A stretch of 64,000 nt of DNA from a virus. The DNA lies in IMG/VR virus record IMGVR_UViG_3300024496_000028, positions 1 to 64,000 of that record. One strand, given 5' to 3'. A model generated the notes under the pieces. It was not told the origin of the DNA, did no database searches, and saw only the letters and a program-made list of their open reading frames with translations. How positions within the stretch are numbered: the stretch's first letter is position 1; each line of letters starts with the position of its first letter. Positions 15,841-23,808 of the stretch are shown in pieces. The translations under genes were made by a program, and so were the position numbers.

Positions 15841-15863
15841 TAGAGTTCTCCATGTATAAGTTA

Positions 15864-15892
15864 ATTTTATTTAGATCGTGAGTAAATGTCAA
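15864..15892 (-). promoter_or_regulatory. Sigma70-type promoter upstream of gp45
   Basis: On the minus strand: TTGACA at 15892-15887, a 17-base spacer, TAAAAT at 15869-15864, then about 23 bases to the ATG at 15840 with GGAG in between. This is a conventional early promoter with a normal leader, in contrast to the leaderless ones elsewhere in the window. The transcript would run through the 32-residue gene and dpdA. Confidence 0.65.
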
Positions 15893-15899
15893 GTGAAAT

Positions 15900-18572
15900 T
15901 TATTCAAAATCAAAAAGCGAGTTAAAGGTGTTATCGCTTCTAGTCTGACTGATGTCCCACTCTAGCACACCGATCAAATTTTCTAGTTTTTCATCTATGA
16001 CGGCATTTTCCATCTCACCGTCATTGAATGGTAATTCTTTGAACCACGATGGTAGTCTAAGTTCGTCTACCGGATAAGCTACAGAAGTATATCCCATGGG
16101 ATTTTCTTTTAACTTACACACAATAACTTTGGCACCATCGGTGATATTCATAGAATACTTGTCACCATACATGCGTTTGAGAGTATTCCAATTGATACTG
16201 GCTCGCACATGTCCTGGCATATTAGCTTTGCCTGCTTTCTTTTCTTTGGCTTGATATTCTGTTATGTTATTGGCTCGCTTGGGCGATCCTTTCTCCCAAC
16301 CAGGTCTTAATTTAAACTCAGTCCTAAACTCCGTGATAAAGTTTAGGATTTCATCTCTGTCAGTACCTTTAAGAACTTTTTCTAATACTTCGCTTAGAAA
16401 GTTCTGAATGATTACAGGAGTATCTGAACGCTTAAGATCCAGCCCCATAGCTTTGATCTTGCCAGGCTTGCCGTCAACATCAGATCGTTTGCCTTCCTTG
16501 TCGTAATAAAGAACAGCATAACGTTTCTTGGTAATAAACAATCCTTTTGATGCTACGATTTCACGACCAGCACGTATGACTTCGCCGCGTGTCTTTGGAC
16601 AATGGAATTTTTCGTTCATCATCTTAGCAAAGCTAAGATTAGTTTCTTCTGCTATCTGATCATATAGCTGTATTACAGTTTCTTTAGTCCAAGGAATCTG
16701 ACCAGATTCGATTTCTTTCTTGAGAACATTGTATGCGGAAAAATAACAAGAGTCGGTGTCGCCGTAGATGATAGCTTTGCCCTTGTAGTCATATTCACCT
16801 GTAATAATTTCGTTGATCTTACTAGCCATATGTTTCACGATAGTACGACCACTGAGTGTAGTAGATTGTCCTATGCGCGGATCAAAGAATCTACAGCCAA
16901 CGTTAAGAATAGCACCATACAAACTATTCAAGTTAATCTTCTTGACCAGCTGTCGTTTGTCCCAGTATTCTTCTTCAATCTTATTACCTGCGGCAATACT
17001 TTCTTTTAATTTGGCCTGTAGTTCTTTACGTTCAGCATACCAGCGTTTTAGCAGACCTGGTATTACACCTTCTTTTTCATATGTAAAGATAGTACCATTA
17101 GCTGACAACATCCACGGTTGGTTGCTATCAAATATGAGATCATTAATTTGGGCTCCTGAGAGCGTGTCACTGCCGCCCTTTTCCCAGTCGATAGTGATTT
17201 CTTTAGCGACATTTCGATCCATTACAAATTCGTATTCTAATGTTCCGAAAAGTCCTTCCCAAGCTGCGGCAAATGACTTACCGTGACGTACCATCTGCTC
17301 GTCAATATAGGCTTTGGTATAATCTGGACGCAACTGTCCTATCACTGTTTCTGGACCCATGTTTAGAGCACGAATAGCAGACGGATACAGTGAGTTAATG
17401 TCAACTGATCCAATCCATTCTGCTATACCCTTCTTTGGATATGCTACATACGCACCAGCAGCCTGTGTATCGCCGTGTGAATCTCTATTGGCTCTGTTGG
17501 GCACGATCATGCCTCTGCGGTGTGCTTCGTTAATAATAGCCTGTTCAGTAACAGCTACAGCACCCATAGTGGTCTGTAGCAACACAGTATTTTCATGTGC
17601 GATCTGATTGGCTAGATCGATAAATTTTAGTTTTTTATCAAGTTTATCTAACAACGCACAGTCTTGTCTATTGTATTCGATAAACTTACGGAAGTCGTTG
17701 TTATACAATTGATCTAGTGTGCCTTCATAGACAGTTTTGTTTTCTCCGATTTCCATCTCACCGATAGCATCTAATCTATAGGTGTGGCGTTCTTCGTAGG
17801 TATATTTTCTATAAAGTTCTAGACTGTCTAGATGTACACGACCGATGAAGTCGTATGTAACTGCGGTCTTACCAAACTTTTCATATTCGCGCTTTTTGGG
17901 AAACTGATCCCAAAGGCAGAATCTGCGAGTATCTTCTTTGCTTAATGCTTTGGTAACACGATTAACAGTATAGGGAATATCATATCCTTCGCTGTTCCAA
18001 CCACTGATAACGTCTGCGTCTTCAATAAGAGTTAGAAAGTTGTCTAACATCTCCGCTTCAGTTTCGAAGAGATATGTATTAGGGAATTCTTTAACAGCTT
18101 CTGTAGCTTCGGCCATAGACATCGTTTTTGGAGGCACAGCCAAACAGACTAGTGTATCTAACCATTGTAGATGTATAGCGATAGAAGTGATAGGCATGAA
18201 AGCATCTTCAGGCGATGCGTAACCGCGTTCAGGATCGAAATCGACTTCGATGTCGAAAAATGCTACATTCAATTTTGGAGCATCTTGTCCTAGATAATTT
18301 TCTTCTAGGCATCGGAATATAGGATTGATGTCGGATTCAAATAGCCGTTGGCTACCGTGTATCTTTATTTCTTTGTGGAATTCTTTGAGGTTCTTACAAG
18401 TAACTCTGTTTAGTGTGTCACCGTACACACTGGTATACTTGCCTCTAGTATCTGGATAATAGAAAATATATCTAGCAGGAAATTCTTTATATTGTCTGCG
18501 ACCTTCTTTATCTCGTTCTACGATACTTACAAGATCAGAATCTCTGCTGTACAAAGCGTCAACGTAACTCAT
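15900..18572 (-). CDS. 43: DNA polymerase, T4 gp43-type family B (890 aa)
   Basis: The replicative polymerase with proofreading. Exonuclease motifs are FFDIEVDF near 105-112, VSGWNSEGYDIPY and YNRQDCALLDKL. Polymerase motifs are SVDINSLYPSAI (motif A, metal Asp), KKINLNSLYG (motif B) and IIYGDTDSCYF (motif C, two Asp). Length matches T4 gp43 (898). I chose the ATG at 18572, preceded by AGGAGAATTG; a longer frame from a TTG at 18602 lacks such a site. The C-terminus ends NTFNSLFDFE, a likely clamp-binding tail like that of gp43. It lies directly upstream of gp45. Confidence 0.97.
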   Translation of the reverse strand: MSYVDALYSRDSDLVSIVERDKEGRRQYKEFPARYIFYYPDTRGKYTSVYGDTLNRVTCKNLKEFHKEIKIHGSQRLFESDINPIFRCLEENYLGQDAPKLNVAFFDIEVDFDPERGYASPEDAFMPITSIAIHLQWLDTLVCLAVPPKTMSMAEATEAVKEFPNTYLFETEAEMLDNFLTLIEDADVISGWNSEGYDIPYTVNRVTKALSKEDTRRFCLWDQFPKKREYEKFGKTAVTYDFIGRVHLDSLELYRKYTYEERHTYRLDAIGEMEIGENKTVYEGTLDQLYNNDFRKFIEYNRQDCALLDKLDKKLKFIDLANQIAHENTVLLQTTMGAVAVTEQAIINEAHRRGMIVPNRANRDSHGDTQAAGAYVAYPKKGIAEWIGSVDINSLYPSAIRALNMGPETVIGQLRPDYTKAYIDEQMVRHGKSFAAAWEGLFGTLEYEFVMDRNVAKEITIDWEKGGSDTLSGAQINDLIFDSNQPWMLSANGTIFTYEKEGVIPGLLKRWYAERKELQAKLKESIAAGNKIEEEYWDKRQLVKKINLNSLYGAILNVGCRFFDPRIGQSTTLSGRTIVKHMASKINEIITGEYDYKGKAIIYGDTDSCYFSAYNVLKKEIESGQIPWTKETVIQLYDQIAEETNLSFAKMMNEKFHCPKTRGEVIRAGREIVASKGLFITKKRYAVLYYDKEGKRSDVDGKPGKIKAMGLDLKRSDTPVIIQNFLSEVLEKVLKGTDRDEILNFITEFRTEFKLRPGWEKGSPKRANNITEYQAKEKKAGKANMPGHVRASINWNTLKRMYGDKYSMNITDGAKVIVCKLKENPMGYTSVAYPVDELRLPSWFKELPFNDGEMENAVIDEKLENLIGVLEWDISQTRSDNTFNSLFDFE

Positions 18573-18611
18573 CAATTCTCCTATGCCATTTAGGGCTGGC
18601 AAATACCAAAC

Positions 18612-18631
18612 TGATCATTTATGGCTGATCA
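18612..18631 (-). other. Inverted repeat in the gp43 leader
   Basis: TGATCA, eight bases, TGATCA; each arm is itself a palindrome. It lies 40-60 bases upstream of the gp43 ATG, within the gap after the membrane-protein gene. As RNA it can fold into a 6-base-pair stem with an 8-base loop. In T4, gp43 represses its own mRNA through a leader hairpin, so a similar role is possible here; as DNA it could also be an operator. Confidence 0.4.
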
Positions 18632-18644
18632 ACCGTAATCTATA

Positions 18645-18935
18645 TTAATTAGTTAGCATTCTTATCAAGCCAACAGTATCGATACTGGTCAGCAAGATAT
18701 AGTTAGCCAACATGCCGAAACTTTTTCTAGTCCAAGCAGCCCAAGCATACAGAGCACAGCCAGTAATCCAAACAGGGTAGAGAGCCAAAAGAGGCGGGTT
18801 TGGTACAGTGACTGCCATCGTGATACTACAAAATATGCTGATAGCCCAAGCAAACAACTCCACCACAAAGCGGACAGGATGACTAGACCAGTCATCCCTA
18901 ATCCAATCGAATGTGGGTTTTAATAGATCTATCAT
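18645..18935 (-). CDS. Small integral membrane protein (96 aa)
   Basis: Three or so hydrophobic segments are visible: AWAISIFCSITMAVTVP, ALYPVWITGCALYAWAAW and MLANYILLTSIDTVGLI. This makes it a likely inner-membrane protein with short charged ends. It overlaps the DsbA-like gene stop by ATGA. Similar small membrane proteins occur near gp43 in marine T4-like phages with no proven role. No transporter motif is seen. Confidence 0.65.
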   Translation of the reverse strand: MIDLLKPTFDWIRDDWSSHPVRFVVELFAWAISIFCSITMAVTVPNPPLLALYPVWITGCALYAWAAWTRKSFGMLANYILLTSIDTVGLIRMLTN

Positions 18936-19192
18936 TCTGGTAAATGTTTAGTAACACCGAGGATGCCTTCGATTTCTTCCCATTCAGATTCGTGGTCTTT
19001 CCAGTTACCCTTATGAGCGATACGTATAGCTTTGTTGATGATGCTGGGTTTTACTTGGAGTTCTTCTGCCACAGCTTTGACAGTTTCTTTAAGACCTTCT
19101 TGTAGGTCTTCTACTTCTCTTAGAACATTAGAACCTTCTGCGATTAAACGTTCTAATTTTGCTTTTTCTTCGGGACCGTAAATTTTAGCCAT
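18932..19192 (-). CDS. dsbA: DsbA-like double-stranded DNA-binding protein (86 aa)
   Basis: Size and character match T4 DsbA (89 residues), a small helical DNA-binding protein that supports late transcription. The core LKETVKAVAEELQVKPSIIN followed by KAIRIAHKGNWKDH has the helix-turn-helix-like spacing seen in phage DsbA, and the C-terminus is acidic (ESEWEEIEGIL). A TAGGAG ribosome binding site lies upstream of the ATG, and a sigma70-like promoter lies at 19216-19245. The name here is the phage protein, not the disulfide oxidoreductase. Confidence 0.7.
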   Translation of the reverse strand: MAKIYGPEEKAKLERLIAEGSNVLREVEDLQEGLKETVKAVAEELQVKPSIINKAIRIAHKGNWKDHESEWEEIEGILGVTKHLPE

Positions 19193-19215
19193 TTATAATA
19201 ACTCCTAATATAGCT

Positions 19216-19245
19216 ATTATATATGACTTGAGCCCCGAAGAGCAA
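19216..19245 (-). promoter_or_regulatory. Sigma70-type promoter for the dsbA-like gene
   Basis: On the minus strand TTGCTC (19245-19240), an 18-base spacer and TATAAT (19221-19216), followed by a leader with TAGGAG before the ATG at 19192. The -10 is a perfect match. It begins the early transcript that runs into gp43, directly after the stop of the endolysin gene. Confidence 0.55.
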
Positions 19246-19251
19246 AAATTT

Positions 19252-19866
19252 TTATGCCAAAACGTGCATCGCGTGTTCGTAATGCTTTTTGCGATCTTCT
19301 AGACCAATAGTGCCGCCATTGATACGTTTGGTCATTGTTAGGATGTCGCCGGCATCTGCGTAGGCATTCAACCCATTAGCAGCCCAGAACCAACCAGCTG
19401 ATAGTACTGCGCCTGGGGATGTTTCTAATAGATCTGGTTCTGATAATAAATCAGCACCAAGAGCATCACCACAGGCTCTGTAGTTGTTCTTGCCTGTGAC
19501 TTGGATCAGTCCACGACCACGATAGCGGAAACCATCTCCGCTGGCTTCGTCACCGTTGCCCATTCTGTTAGCATACACTCTGTTGGCAATCATTTCTGGT
19601 TTGCGAGCGTATTGACTTGCTATTTCTGAATCTGGAAAATACTTATGGAAAATCTTTTGTAAACCATCGGCTGAGTAATTTAGATTTTCTACCATAGCAT
19701 TAAAGTTGCCACTTTCATGTGCGCATTGCGCTAAGAAAGCAGCTTGTCTTGAAGGTGTGTTAATTTCAAACAATTCAAATGCTTCCATGAATCCATCATA
19801 TAGTTCAGCTATTCTGTTAGGATTAGCATGTGGGAAAGCAGCTTGGATTTGTTCTAGACTAGCCAT
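19252..19866 (-). CDS. Endolysin, glycoside hydrolase family 19
   Basis: A chitinase-type lysozyme fold. The catalytic first Glu is in AAFLAQCAHESGNF (near residue 51), and the second acid lies in the region of YRGRGLIQVTGKNNYRACGD, the hallmark of phage GH19 endolysins. It is 204 residues, the usual size for a single-domain enzyme, with no signal peptide or cell-wall-binding domain. It cleaves peptidoglycan at lysis. It is the last gene of the late operon that starts near 26.4 kb, so late expression is expected. Confidence 0.92.
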   Translation of the reverse strand: MASLEQIQAAFPHANPNRIAELYDGFMEAFELFEINTPSRQAAFLAQCAHESGNFNAMVENLNYSADGLQKIFHKYFPDSEIASQYARKPEMIANRVYANRMGNGDEASGDGFRYRGRGLIQVTGKNNYRACGDALGADLLSEPDLLETSPGAVLSAGWFWAANGLNAYADAGDILTMTKRINGGTIGLEDRKKHYEHAMHVLA

Positions 19867-19877
19867 CTTTTATTTCC

Positions 19878-21113
19878 TTATTCTGTAATAGTATCGCAGA
19901 CGTCCCAATCACCGCCCATTCTTTCATAGGTCATAGCGGCAAACGCATCTGCTTTTGCTGATTCAGTGAATTTGTTTTTTGCTACACGTTGAGCCCAATC
20001 CCACAGTGCTTCATCTTTAGGATCGATCTGTTTTGTGTAATTGCTTTCTTTAACGATAGCAAGAGCATTGACAAAGGTCAGTTTTGTTTCTACTGATTCT
20101 TTCATAGGCTTCTTGGTTTTAGCATCCTTAGCTGCCTTCTTCATTGGCTCTTTCTTGTTACCATCTTTGTCTAGATCGATATAATCTGGTTTGGCAGCTT
20201 CGTTGGCACGTTGTTTCTTTAACACAGCGCCGGCAATCTTCTTGCCTTTTTCTCCACCACCTGCTGACTTAGCAATCTTAGAAAAGTTCTTACCTGGCTT
20301 ACCAATGTCTTTACCAGCGCGAGCTTTCTTGGCAGAATAATCTCCTGTAGAAGCTTCTTTCATCGAACCATGTACTGAGCATTTGGTCTTGCCTACAGTT
20401 TCACAGGTACACTTTTTAGTTTCGTTGGTCATAGAATTGGTTACAGCTTGACCCAAACCGCCACCTACGACAGCACCAACTGGTCCACCGACTAGAGCTC
20501 CTAGGCCAGCGCCTACTCCTGCGCCGATAACACCTTCTTGTACATTGTATGGTTGACCTTGGTTCATGCCTGCGTGTTGATGGTAGCATTCACCCATTTC
20601 ACCGTGTGAAATCTTACCACCGCATTTTTCACAGGATTCTTTGTGATGCATACACATCTCTAGGTTTCCTGCTTTGTGATGCTTGGCATATTCTGAAGCA
20701 TGGTGATGAGCCATTTCTGCTGTGCTTTCCATACCTTCTGTATATTTGCGCTCATGCTTGACACCAGTCTTGGTCTTGGTCAATGTGCCCTTAGAAGTTT
20801 TGACAGTATCACCTGGTTTAGCACTCTTATCAAATGAATCCTTGTCTTTGTGTTCGGAAGCTTCTTTGACCTTAGCGTCTTTAGCTGCCTTTTTCATTGG
20901 CTCTTTCTTGTTGCCATCTTTATCCATATCTAGGAAATCGGGCTTGGCTTTCTTTTCAGCTAGAATTGATTCTGTTAGCGGAGTAACTCCTGCTAGAACC
21001 TTGATAGCCATGCTTTCTTCTAGTACGACGGGATCAGCTAGCTTTGGTGCTGCTACAGGCGTCGCTGGAATATCAATACTGTCTATTTTTTGGATGAGTG
21101 CTTTAAAATCCAT
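19878..21113 (-). CDS. Probable virion or internal-head protein with glycine zipper (411 aa)
   Basis: A low-complexity, Lys/Ala-rich protein containing two copies of a DxDxDGNKKEPMKKAAKDAK-like block (about residues 60-80 and 306-326) that resembles an EF-hand loop. A long Gly/Ala/Val stretch near 195-225 (VIGAGVGAGLGALVGGPVGA) is a glycine zipper that may insert in a membrane. A His/Cys-rich region (HHKESCEKCGGKISHGEMGE) may bind zinc. It is driven by a late promoter box at 21173-21180. Composition fits packaging with DNA. Confidence 0.6.
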   Translation of the reverse strand: MDFKALIQKIDSIDIPATPVAAPKLADPVVLEESMAIKVLAGVTPLTESILAEKKAKPDFLDMDKDGNKKEPMKKAAKDAKVKEASEHKDKDSFDKSAKPGDTVKTSKGTLTKTKTGVKHERKYTEGMESTAEMAHHHASEYAKHHKAGNLEMCMHHKESCEKCGGKISHGEMGECYHQHAGMNQGQPYNVQEGVIGAGVGAGLGALVGGPVGAVVGGGLGQAVTNSMTNETKKCTCETVGKTKCSVHGSMKEASTGDYSAKKARAGKDIGKPGKNFSKIAKSAGGGEKGKKIAGAVLKKQRANEAAKPDYIDLDKDGNKKEPMKKAAKDAKTKKPMKESVETKLTFVNALAIVKESNYTKQIDPKDEALWDWAQRVAKNKFTESAKADAFAAMTYERMGGDWDVCDTITE

Positions 21114-21172
21114 GTTATTTTCCTTGGGTCTTCATTAACTTGTTGGCTCCATGAGCTTTCTTTTCATACGTA

Positions 21173-21180
21173 TATTTATC
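21173..21180 (-). promoter_or_regulatory. Late promoter box GATAAATA
   Basis: On the minus strand GATAAATA followed by TACGTATG, in the gap before the ATG at 21113. The gene has its own AAGGAAAATAAC ribosome binding site. The box has no -35 element, as expected for T4-type late promoters. Confidence 0.6.
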
Positions 21181-21367
21181 TTTTGAAAGCCGGACCGCCG
21201 AATATGCTTACGTCCTTGGTATCAAGGGCATTAGCTGTTTTTACTTTTTTCTTAGATCTAGCTATGTTAGGGTTGGCTACAGACGCTATATTTCCTGCGC
21301 TAGTAGCACCTGCTGTAGCAGATTCCTTGATTTTTGATGGTTTTGCTAGTAGTTCTGCTAATTTCAT
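21176..21367 (-). CDS. Small tagged late protein (63 aa)
   Basis: Begins MKLAELLAKPSKI, one of the M-[RK]-x-x-E-L starts shared by the genes of this operon. The rest is Ala/Ser/Lys-rich with little hydrophobic core (SATAGATSAGNIASVANPN), so it is probably disordered and basic. It overlaps the upstream stop by 4 bases. An internal head protein is the best guess, based on composition and company. Confidence 0.55.
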   Translation of the reverse strand: MKLAELLAKPSKIKESATAGATSAGNIASVANPNIARSKKKVKTANALDTKDVSIFGGPAFKR

Positions 21368-21549
21368 TTGATTTCTCGTACATTAGTTACCATAGAGCTG
21401 GGCCCGTACATTACTTTAAACAATCTCCTAGCCATTTCTCTGTTTTTAGCGTTAACTGCTGTATCAATGTAAGAAGTAGATCCATTAAGTTTTACCTTGA
21501 TCCTAGCTCCATAATATCTATAATCATTTACTAGCTCGCCAAATCTCAT
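21364..21549 (-). CDS. Small tagged late protein (61 aa)
   Basis: Begins MRFGELVNDYRYY. The rest (ARIKVKLNGSTSYIDTAVNA, REMARRLFKVMYGPSSMVTN) looks like a compact alpha/beta unit of about 50 residues. A late box (AATAAATA) lies at 21569-21576 inside the end of the upstream gene. It overlaps both neighbours by 4 bases. No family is recognised. Confidence 0.55.
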   Translation of the reverse strand: MRFGELVNDYRYYGARIKVKLNGSTSYIDTAVNAKNREMARRLFKVMYGPSSMVTNVREIK

Positions 21550-22640
21550 TTCTTTCTACCCCGTCTCATATTTATTTGCCAACGGGCTAGCTGTCCTTTA
21601 CGTCCTTTAGCGTGTGAGGCTTTTTCTAATTCAGCCATAGTGGCTTTTTTAGGTATTCCATGGCGTTGGCTATCACCTGGGCGACCTGGTCCTTTGCCAT
21701 CAGCAAAGTTTTCCGCCACACCTTGCTTGCTAACTTCTTTAACGTCTAATGCTACATCCGGACTGTCATCTATGAAACCCAGTCTTTCGACAGCACGTTT
21801 TACGTGATCGCCCGGTTCGATAATCACACTATCAAATTCACCTTTATGATCATTGATAGTTACCTTTACTGGCATGTTAGTCTGTTTGAGATAGTCCAAA
21901 GTCTTGCCGACAGCACTTCCGGAAAACTTAGTAGGACTGCCTATAGGGTCGAATCTATTGTATTTTGTTAAGAACTTGTGTACAGAATAAAACCCAGATC
22001 TTCTTGATTCTTCGATACTTTCGTCTTTGGCAGTAGCGATAGCATTGCTGCCGCCTCTATCTTTGCTGATTAGCTGTTGTGGTTCGTGAGGCTCTTCTCC
22101 TTGACCAACACGACGGGCACGTTTCAACCCATCTAATACTTTTTTAAGTGTATCTTCGTCAGCTTGATATTTGATACCTATACCGCCTGCTGCTTCCCAG
22201 GATGAAATGTTGCTACCTCTATCATCTATTAAGACATTAGGCATGCCATTGGCATTGACTGCGTACTTGGCTTTGTTAGCTACTATAAAAATATTTTTAG
22301 GTTTTACTGCTAGATGTTTTTCTATCCAGCGTCTTTTTTGTACACCGGAATTTTCGTGATCGCCTCTGAGAGGGCTTGAACAGATATTATAGCTGCCAGC
22401 AGCATCGACAACGATATCTAGTAGTTTGTCAGCGGTAGGAAACTTAGGCAATCTATAAAAGAAGTCAGTGCCTATCATCTTGTTTAACGTTGGATCTGCT
22501 TTAGCTGGAGGAATGTCTCTGTAGTTGCCTGATTCGATACCGGCTAGTTTGGCATATTCTGAGAAAAAATCTGCGAGGACACCGTCCATGTCAACATAGA
22601 CTTCCATTCCCTGCGGTAATTTTAATTCACTTGCTCTCAT
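21546..22640 (-). CDS. HAD-family nucleotidase-like enzyme with tag and basic C-terminal module (364 aa)
   Basis: After a 12-residue start MRASELKLPQGM, the HAD motif I VDMDGVLADFF gives the nucleophile Asp and the DxD acid. ICSSPLRGDHEN and LIDDRGSNISSWEAAGGIGI supply the later motifs. The shape matches phage and bacterial 5'(3')-deoxyribonucleotidases, which remove phosphate from nucleotides. The last 170 residues hold a separate alpha/beta module (about 225-300) and a Lys/Arg-rich tail (GRPGDSQRHGIPKKAT, QINMRRGRKK) likely to bind DNA. Ribosome binding site CAGGAATAATTT. Confidence 0.75.
   Translation of the reverse strand: MRASELKLPQGMEVYVDMDGVLADFFSEYAKLAGIESGNYRDIPPAKADPTLNKMIGTDFFYRLPKFPTADKLLDIVVDAAGSYNICSSPLRGDHENSGVQKRRWIEKHLAVKPKNIFIVANKAKYAVNANGMPNVLIDDRGSNISSWEAAGGIGIKYQADEDTLKKVLDGLKRARRVGQGEEPHEPQQLISKDRGGSNAIATAKDESIEESRRSGFYSVHKFLTKYNRFDPIGSPTKFSGSAVGKTLDYLKQTNMPVKVTINDHKGEFDSVIIEPGDHVKRAVERLGFIDDSPDVALDVKEVSKQGVAENFADGKGPGRPGDSQRHGIPKKATMAELEKASHAKGRKGQLARWQINMRRGRKK
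21569..21576 (-). promoter_or_regulatory. Possible late promoter box AATAAATA inside the HAD gene
   Basis: Minus-strand AATAAATA followed by TGAGACG, 20 bases ahead of the ATG at 21549. It lies in coding sequence, so it may be chance, but its placement ahead of two small late genes fits a secondary start. Confidence 0.35.
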
Positions 22641-22728
22641 AAATTATTCCTGCTAGGCCACAACCAAATCTAATAATTCCTTCTAGTATGTCTTTAAACA
22701 GGGCTATAAGGGTTTCTCGGACGGTCAT
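22627..22728 (-). CDS. Possible small amphipathic/membrane peptide (33 aa)
   Basis: In the 121-base gap between the HAD gene and the ErpA-like gene, the frame from the ATG at 22728 reads [18 protein letters not shown], then IRFGCGLAGIIYESK. It overlaps the HAD start by 14 bases. The peptide has one hydrophobic helix. It is backed only by gap position and coding-like composition. Confidence 0.4.
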   Translation of the reverse strand: MTVRETLIALFKDILEGIIRFGCGLAGIIYESK

Positions 22729-22765
22729 AACCATCATCCTCTGGATATACTGGATACTCGTTCAT
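22694..22765 (-). CDS. Possible small acidic peptide (23 aa)
   Basis: The ATG at 22765 overlaps the ErpA-like stop (ATGA), and the frame reads [20 protein letters not shown] and SPV to a TAA at 22694. It is rich in Tyr, Pro and Asp. Coupled position is the only support. It overlaps the 33-residue frame in another register, so at most one may be used. Confidence 0.3.
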   Translation of the reverse strand: MNEYPVYPEDDGYDRPRNPYSPV

Positions 22766-23085
22766 ACTGAAAAACTGCTCCCGCAACCACATGTGCTTTG
22801 CGCATTAGGATTGCTGATAACAAATTGACTGCCCATGATATCTTCTTTGTAATCTATGCTGGCACCTTCTAGATACATCATGCTCATAGAATCGATAAGC
22901 ACTTGCCAACGTCCGATATCTATAGAAAAATCATCATCGTTTTTTACATCATCAAAAGTAAACCCATAACTAAACCCACTACATCCTCCACCTTGTACAA
23001 AGGTACGAAGTTTTAGATTTTCATTATTTTCTTCTGAAAGTAAATCTTGTATTTTGACTTTTGCTGCTGGAGTGATTTCTACCAT
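22762..23085 (-). CDS. erpA: A-type iron-sulfur carrier, ErpA-like (107 aa)
   Basis: All three cluster-binding cysteines of the A-type family are present: C35 in [12 protein letters not shown], and C99 and C101 in [11 protein letters not shown]. Such proteins receive a [2Fe-2S] or [4Fe-4S] cluster from IscU and pass it to target enzymes. It has a CGGAG ribosome binding site, no phage tag, and lies within the late operon of tagged proteins. A second A-type protein (51570) and an IscU (51862) are also encoded. Family-length (107 residues, usual about 110). Confidence 0.9.
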   Translation of the reverse strand: MVEITPAAKVKIQDLLSEENNENLKLRTFVQGGGCSGFSYGFTFDDVKNDDDFSIDIGRWQVLIDSMSMMYLEGASIDYKEDIMGSQFVISNPNAQSTCGCGSSFSV

Positions 23086-23086
23086 G

Positions 23087-23431
23087 TTAAACTCCGAAAC
23101 GATTTCTTTTTACATTAGCTACAGGACTAGCATTGTTGATGTGTTCGCTTTCTTTTCTTTTGTCGGGACCTATTTTTTGTGTTTTCAAACCAATTCTTTT
23201 TGCGCTGTGGTCTATGATTTCTCTATCGCCATCACTGAATTGTACAGCTACTAGATTATTAGCGATATCGCTTTCTTTAGCCATGTCATGTAGTGGATCT
23301 GGGCTACCAGCTGCAGCCACACCCCATCTATACATATCATAAGTCCATCCTTTGATCGCAGGAAAGGTTTTAGCGCCATGTACTGTGGTATTTTCTTTTT
23401 TCAAACCTTCTGTTATTTCTTTCCAACGCAT
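23087..23431 (-). CDS. Tagged late protein with a small conserved module (114 aa)
   Basis: Begins [13 protein letters not shown], then a compact part that includes [40 protein letters not shown] and a tail rich in Lys and Arg. I recognise this module as one that recurs in marine T4-like phage proteins, without known function. Ribosome binding site AGGAAAATAAA. The start motif groups it with the neighbouring putative head proteins. Confidence 0.55.
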   Translation of the reverse strand: MRWKEITEGLKKENTTVHGAKTFPAIKGWTYDMYRWGVAAAGSPDPLHDMAKESDIANNLVAVQFSDGDREIIDHSAKRIGLKTQKIGPDKRKESEHINNASPVANVKRNRFGV

Positions 23432-23432
23432 T

Positions 23433-23636
23433 TTATTTTCCTACAGGTTTTTCACCGGTTAGATAAGGCTTGCTAAACCATAACTGGAACCATTCAGGTG
23501 TTCCTGGTTTGATATTGTGTTTTTTCATCAGTTCGCCTTTTTCATTGCCAGTAATACTTATATTGCTACCGCCGTATGGCTGATAGCCCTTAAATTCTGT
23601 TATGCCTGCTAGGCGTTTTAATTCACTGAGTTCCAT
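23433..23636 (-). CDS. Small tagged protein (67 aa)
   Basis: I set the start at the ATG at 23636 (MELSELKRLAGITEFKGYQP), which overlaps the stop of the gene before it by 14 bases; a longer frame starting at 23798 would overlap that whole gene and lacks support. MELSELKRLAGI recalls short conserved starts of marine phage proteins. The rest (GTPEWFQLWFSKPYLTGEKP) is unremarkable. No function is assigned. Confidence 0.55.
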   Translation of the reverse strand: MELSELKRLAGITEFKGYQPYGGSNISITGNEKGELMKKHNIKPGTPEWFQLWFSKPYLTGEKPVGK

Positions 23637-23808
23637 CTTGAGATTCTTCTGTAGATTTACTTTTATGTTTTTCGTAGCCTTGCTTCTGTTCTTTTTTCTT
23701 ATCGCGATGAACACCAGCAGCACCACTAGTACGCTTGGCCTGTAGAGTTTTCCAATTAGGATCTCTCTTTTTAGGTAAGTCGTTTTCAAATAAGTCACGT
23801 AGACGCAT
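23623..23808 (-). CDS. Small basic tagged protein (61 aa)
   Basis: Begins MRLRDLFENDLPKKRDPNWK, followed by a Lys-rich run (GVHRDKKKEQKQGYEKHKSK) that should bind nucleic acid. The start overlaps the upstream stop (TGATG). Composition and the MRLRDLFE start fit an internal protein packaged with DNA. No homolog of known function is recognised. Confidence 0.6.
   Translation of the reverse strand: MRLRDLFENDLPKKRDPNWKTLQAKRTSGAAGVHRDKKKEQKQGYEKHKSKSTEESQDGTQ

Noticed and set aside
16813-17286. Plus-strand frame of 157 codons inside the polymerase gene
   Set aside because: A shadow of gp43. No ribosome binding site and no recognisable protein.
18573-18602. Ten-codon N-terminal extension of DNA polymerase from a TTG
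   Set aside because: The ATG at 18572 has AGGAGA at the right distance, and the extension lacks such a site.
19232-19243. GCTC-TTCG-GGGC hairpin after the endolysin as terminator
   Set aside because: Only a 4-bp stem with no T-run behind it, and it overlaps the dsbA promoter.
23637-23798. 54-codon N-terminal extension of the 67-residue gene
   Set aside because: It covers the whole MRLRDLF gene in another frame and looks like a chance hydrophobic shadow.
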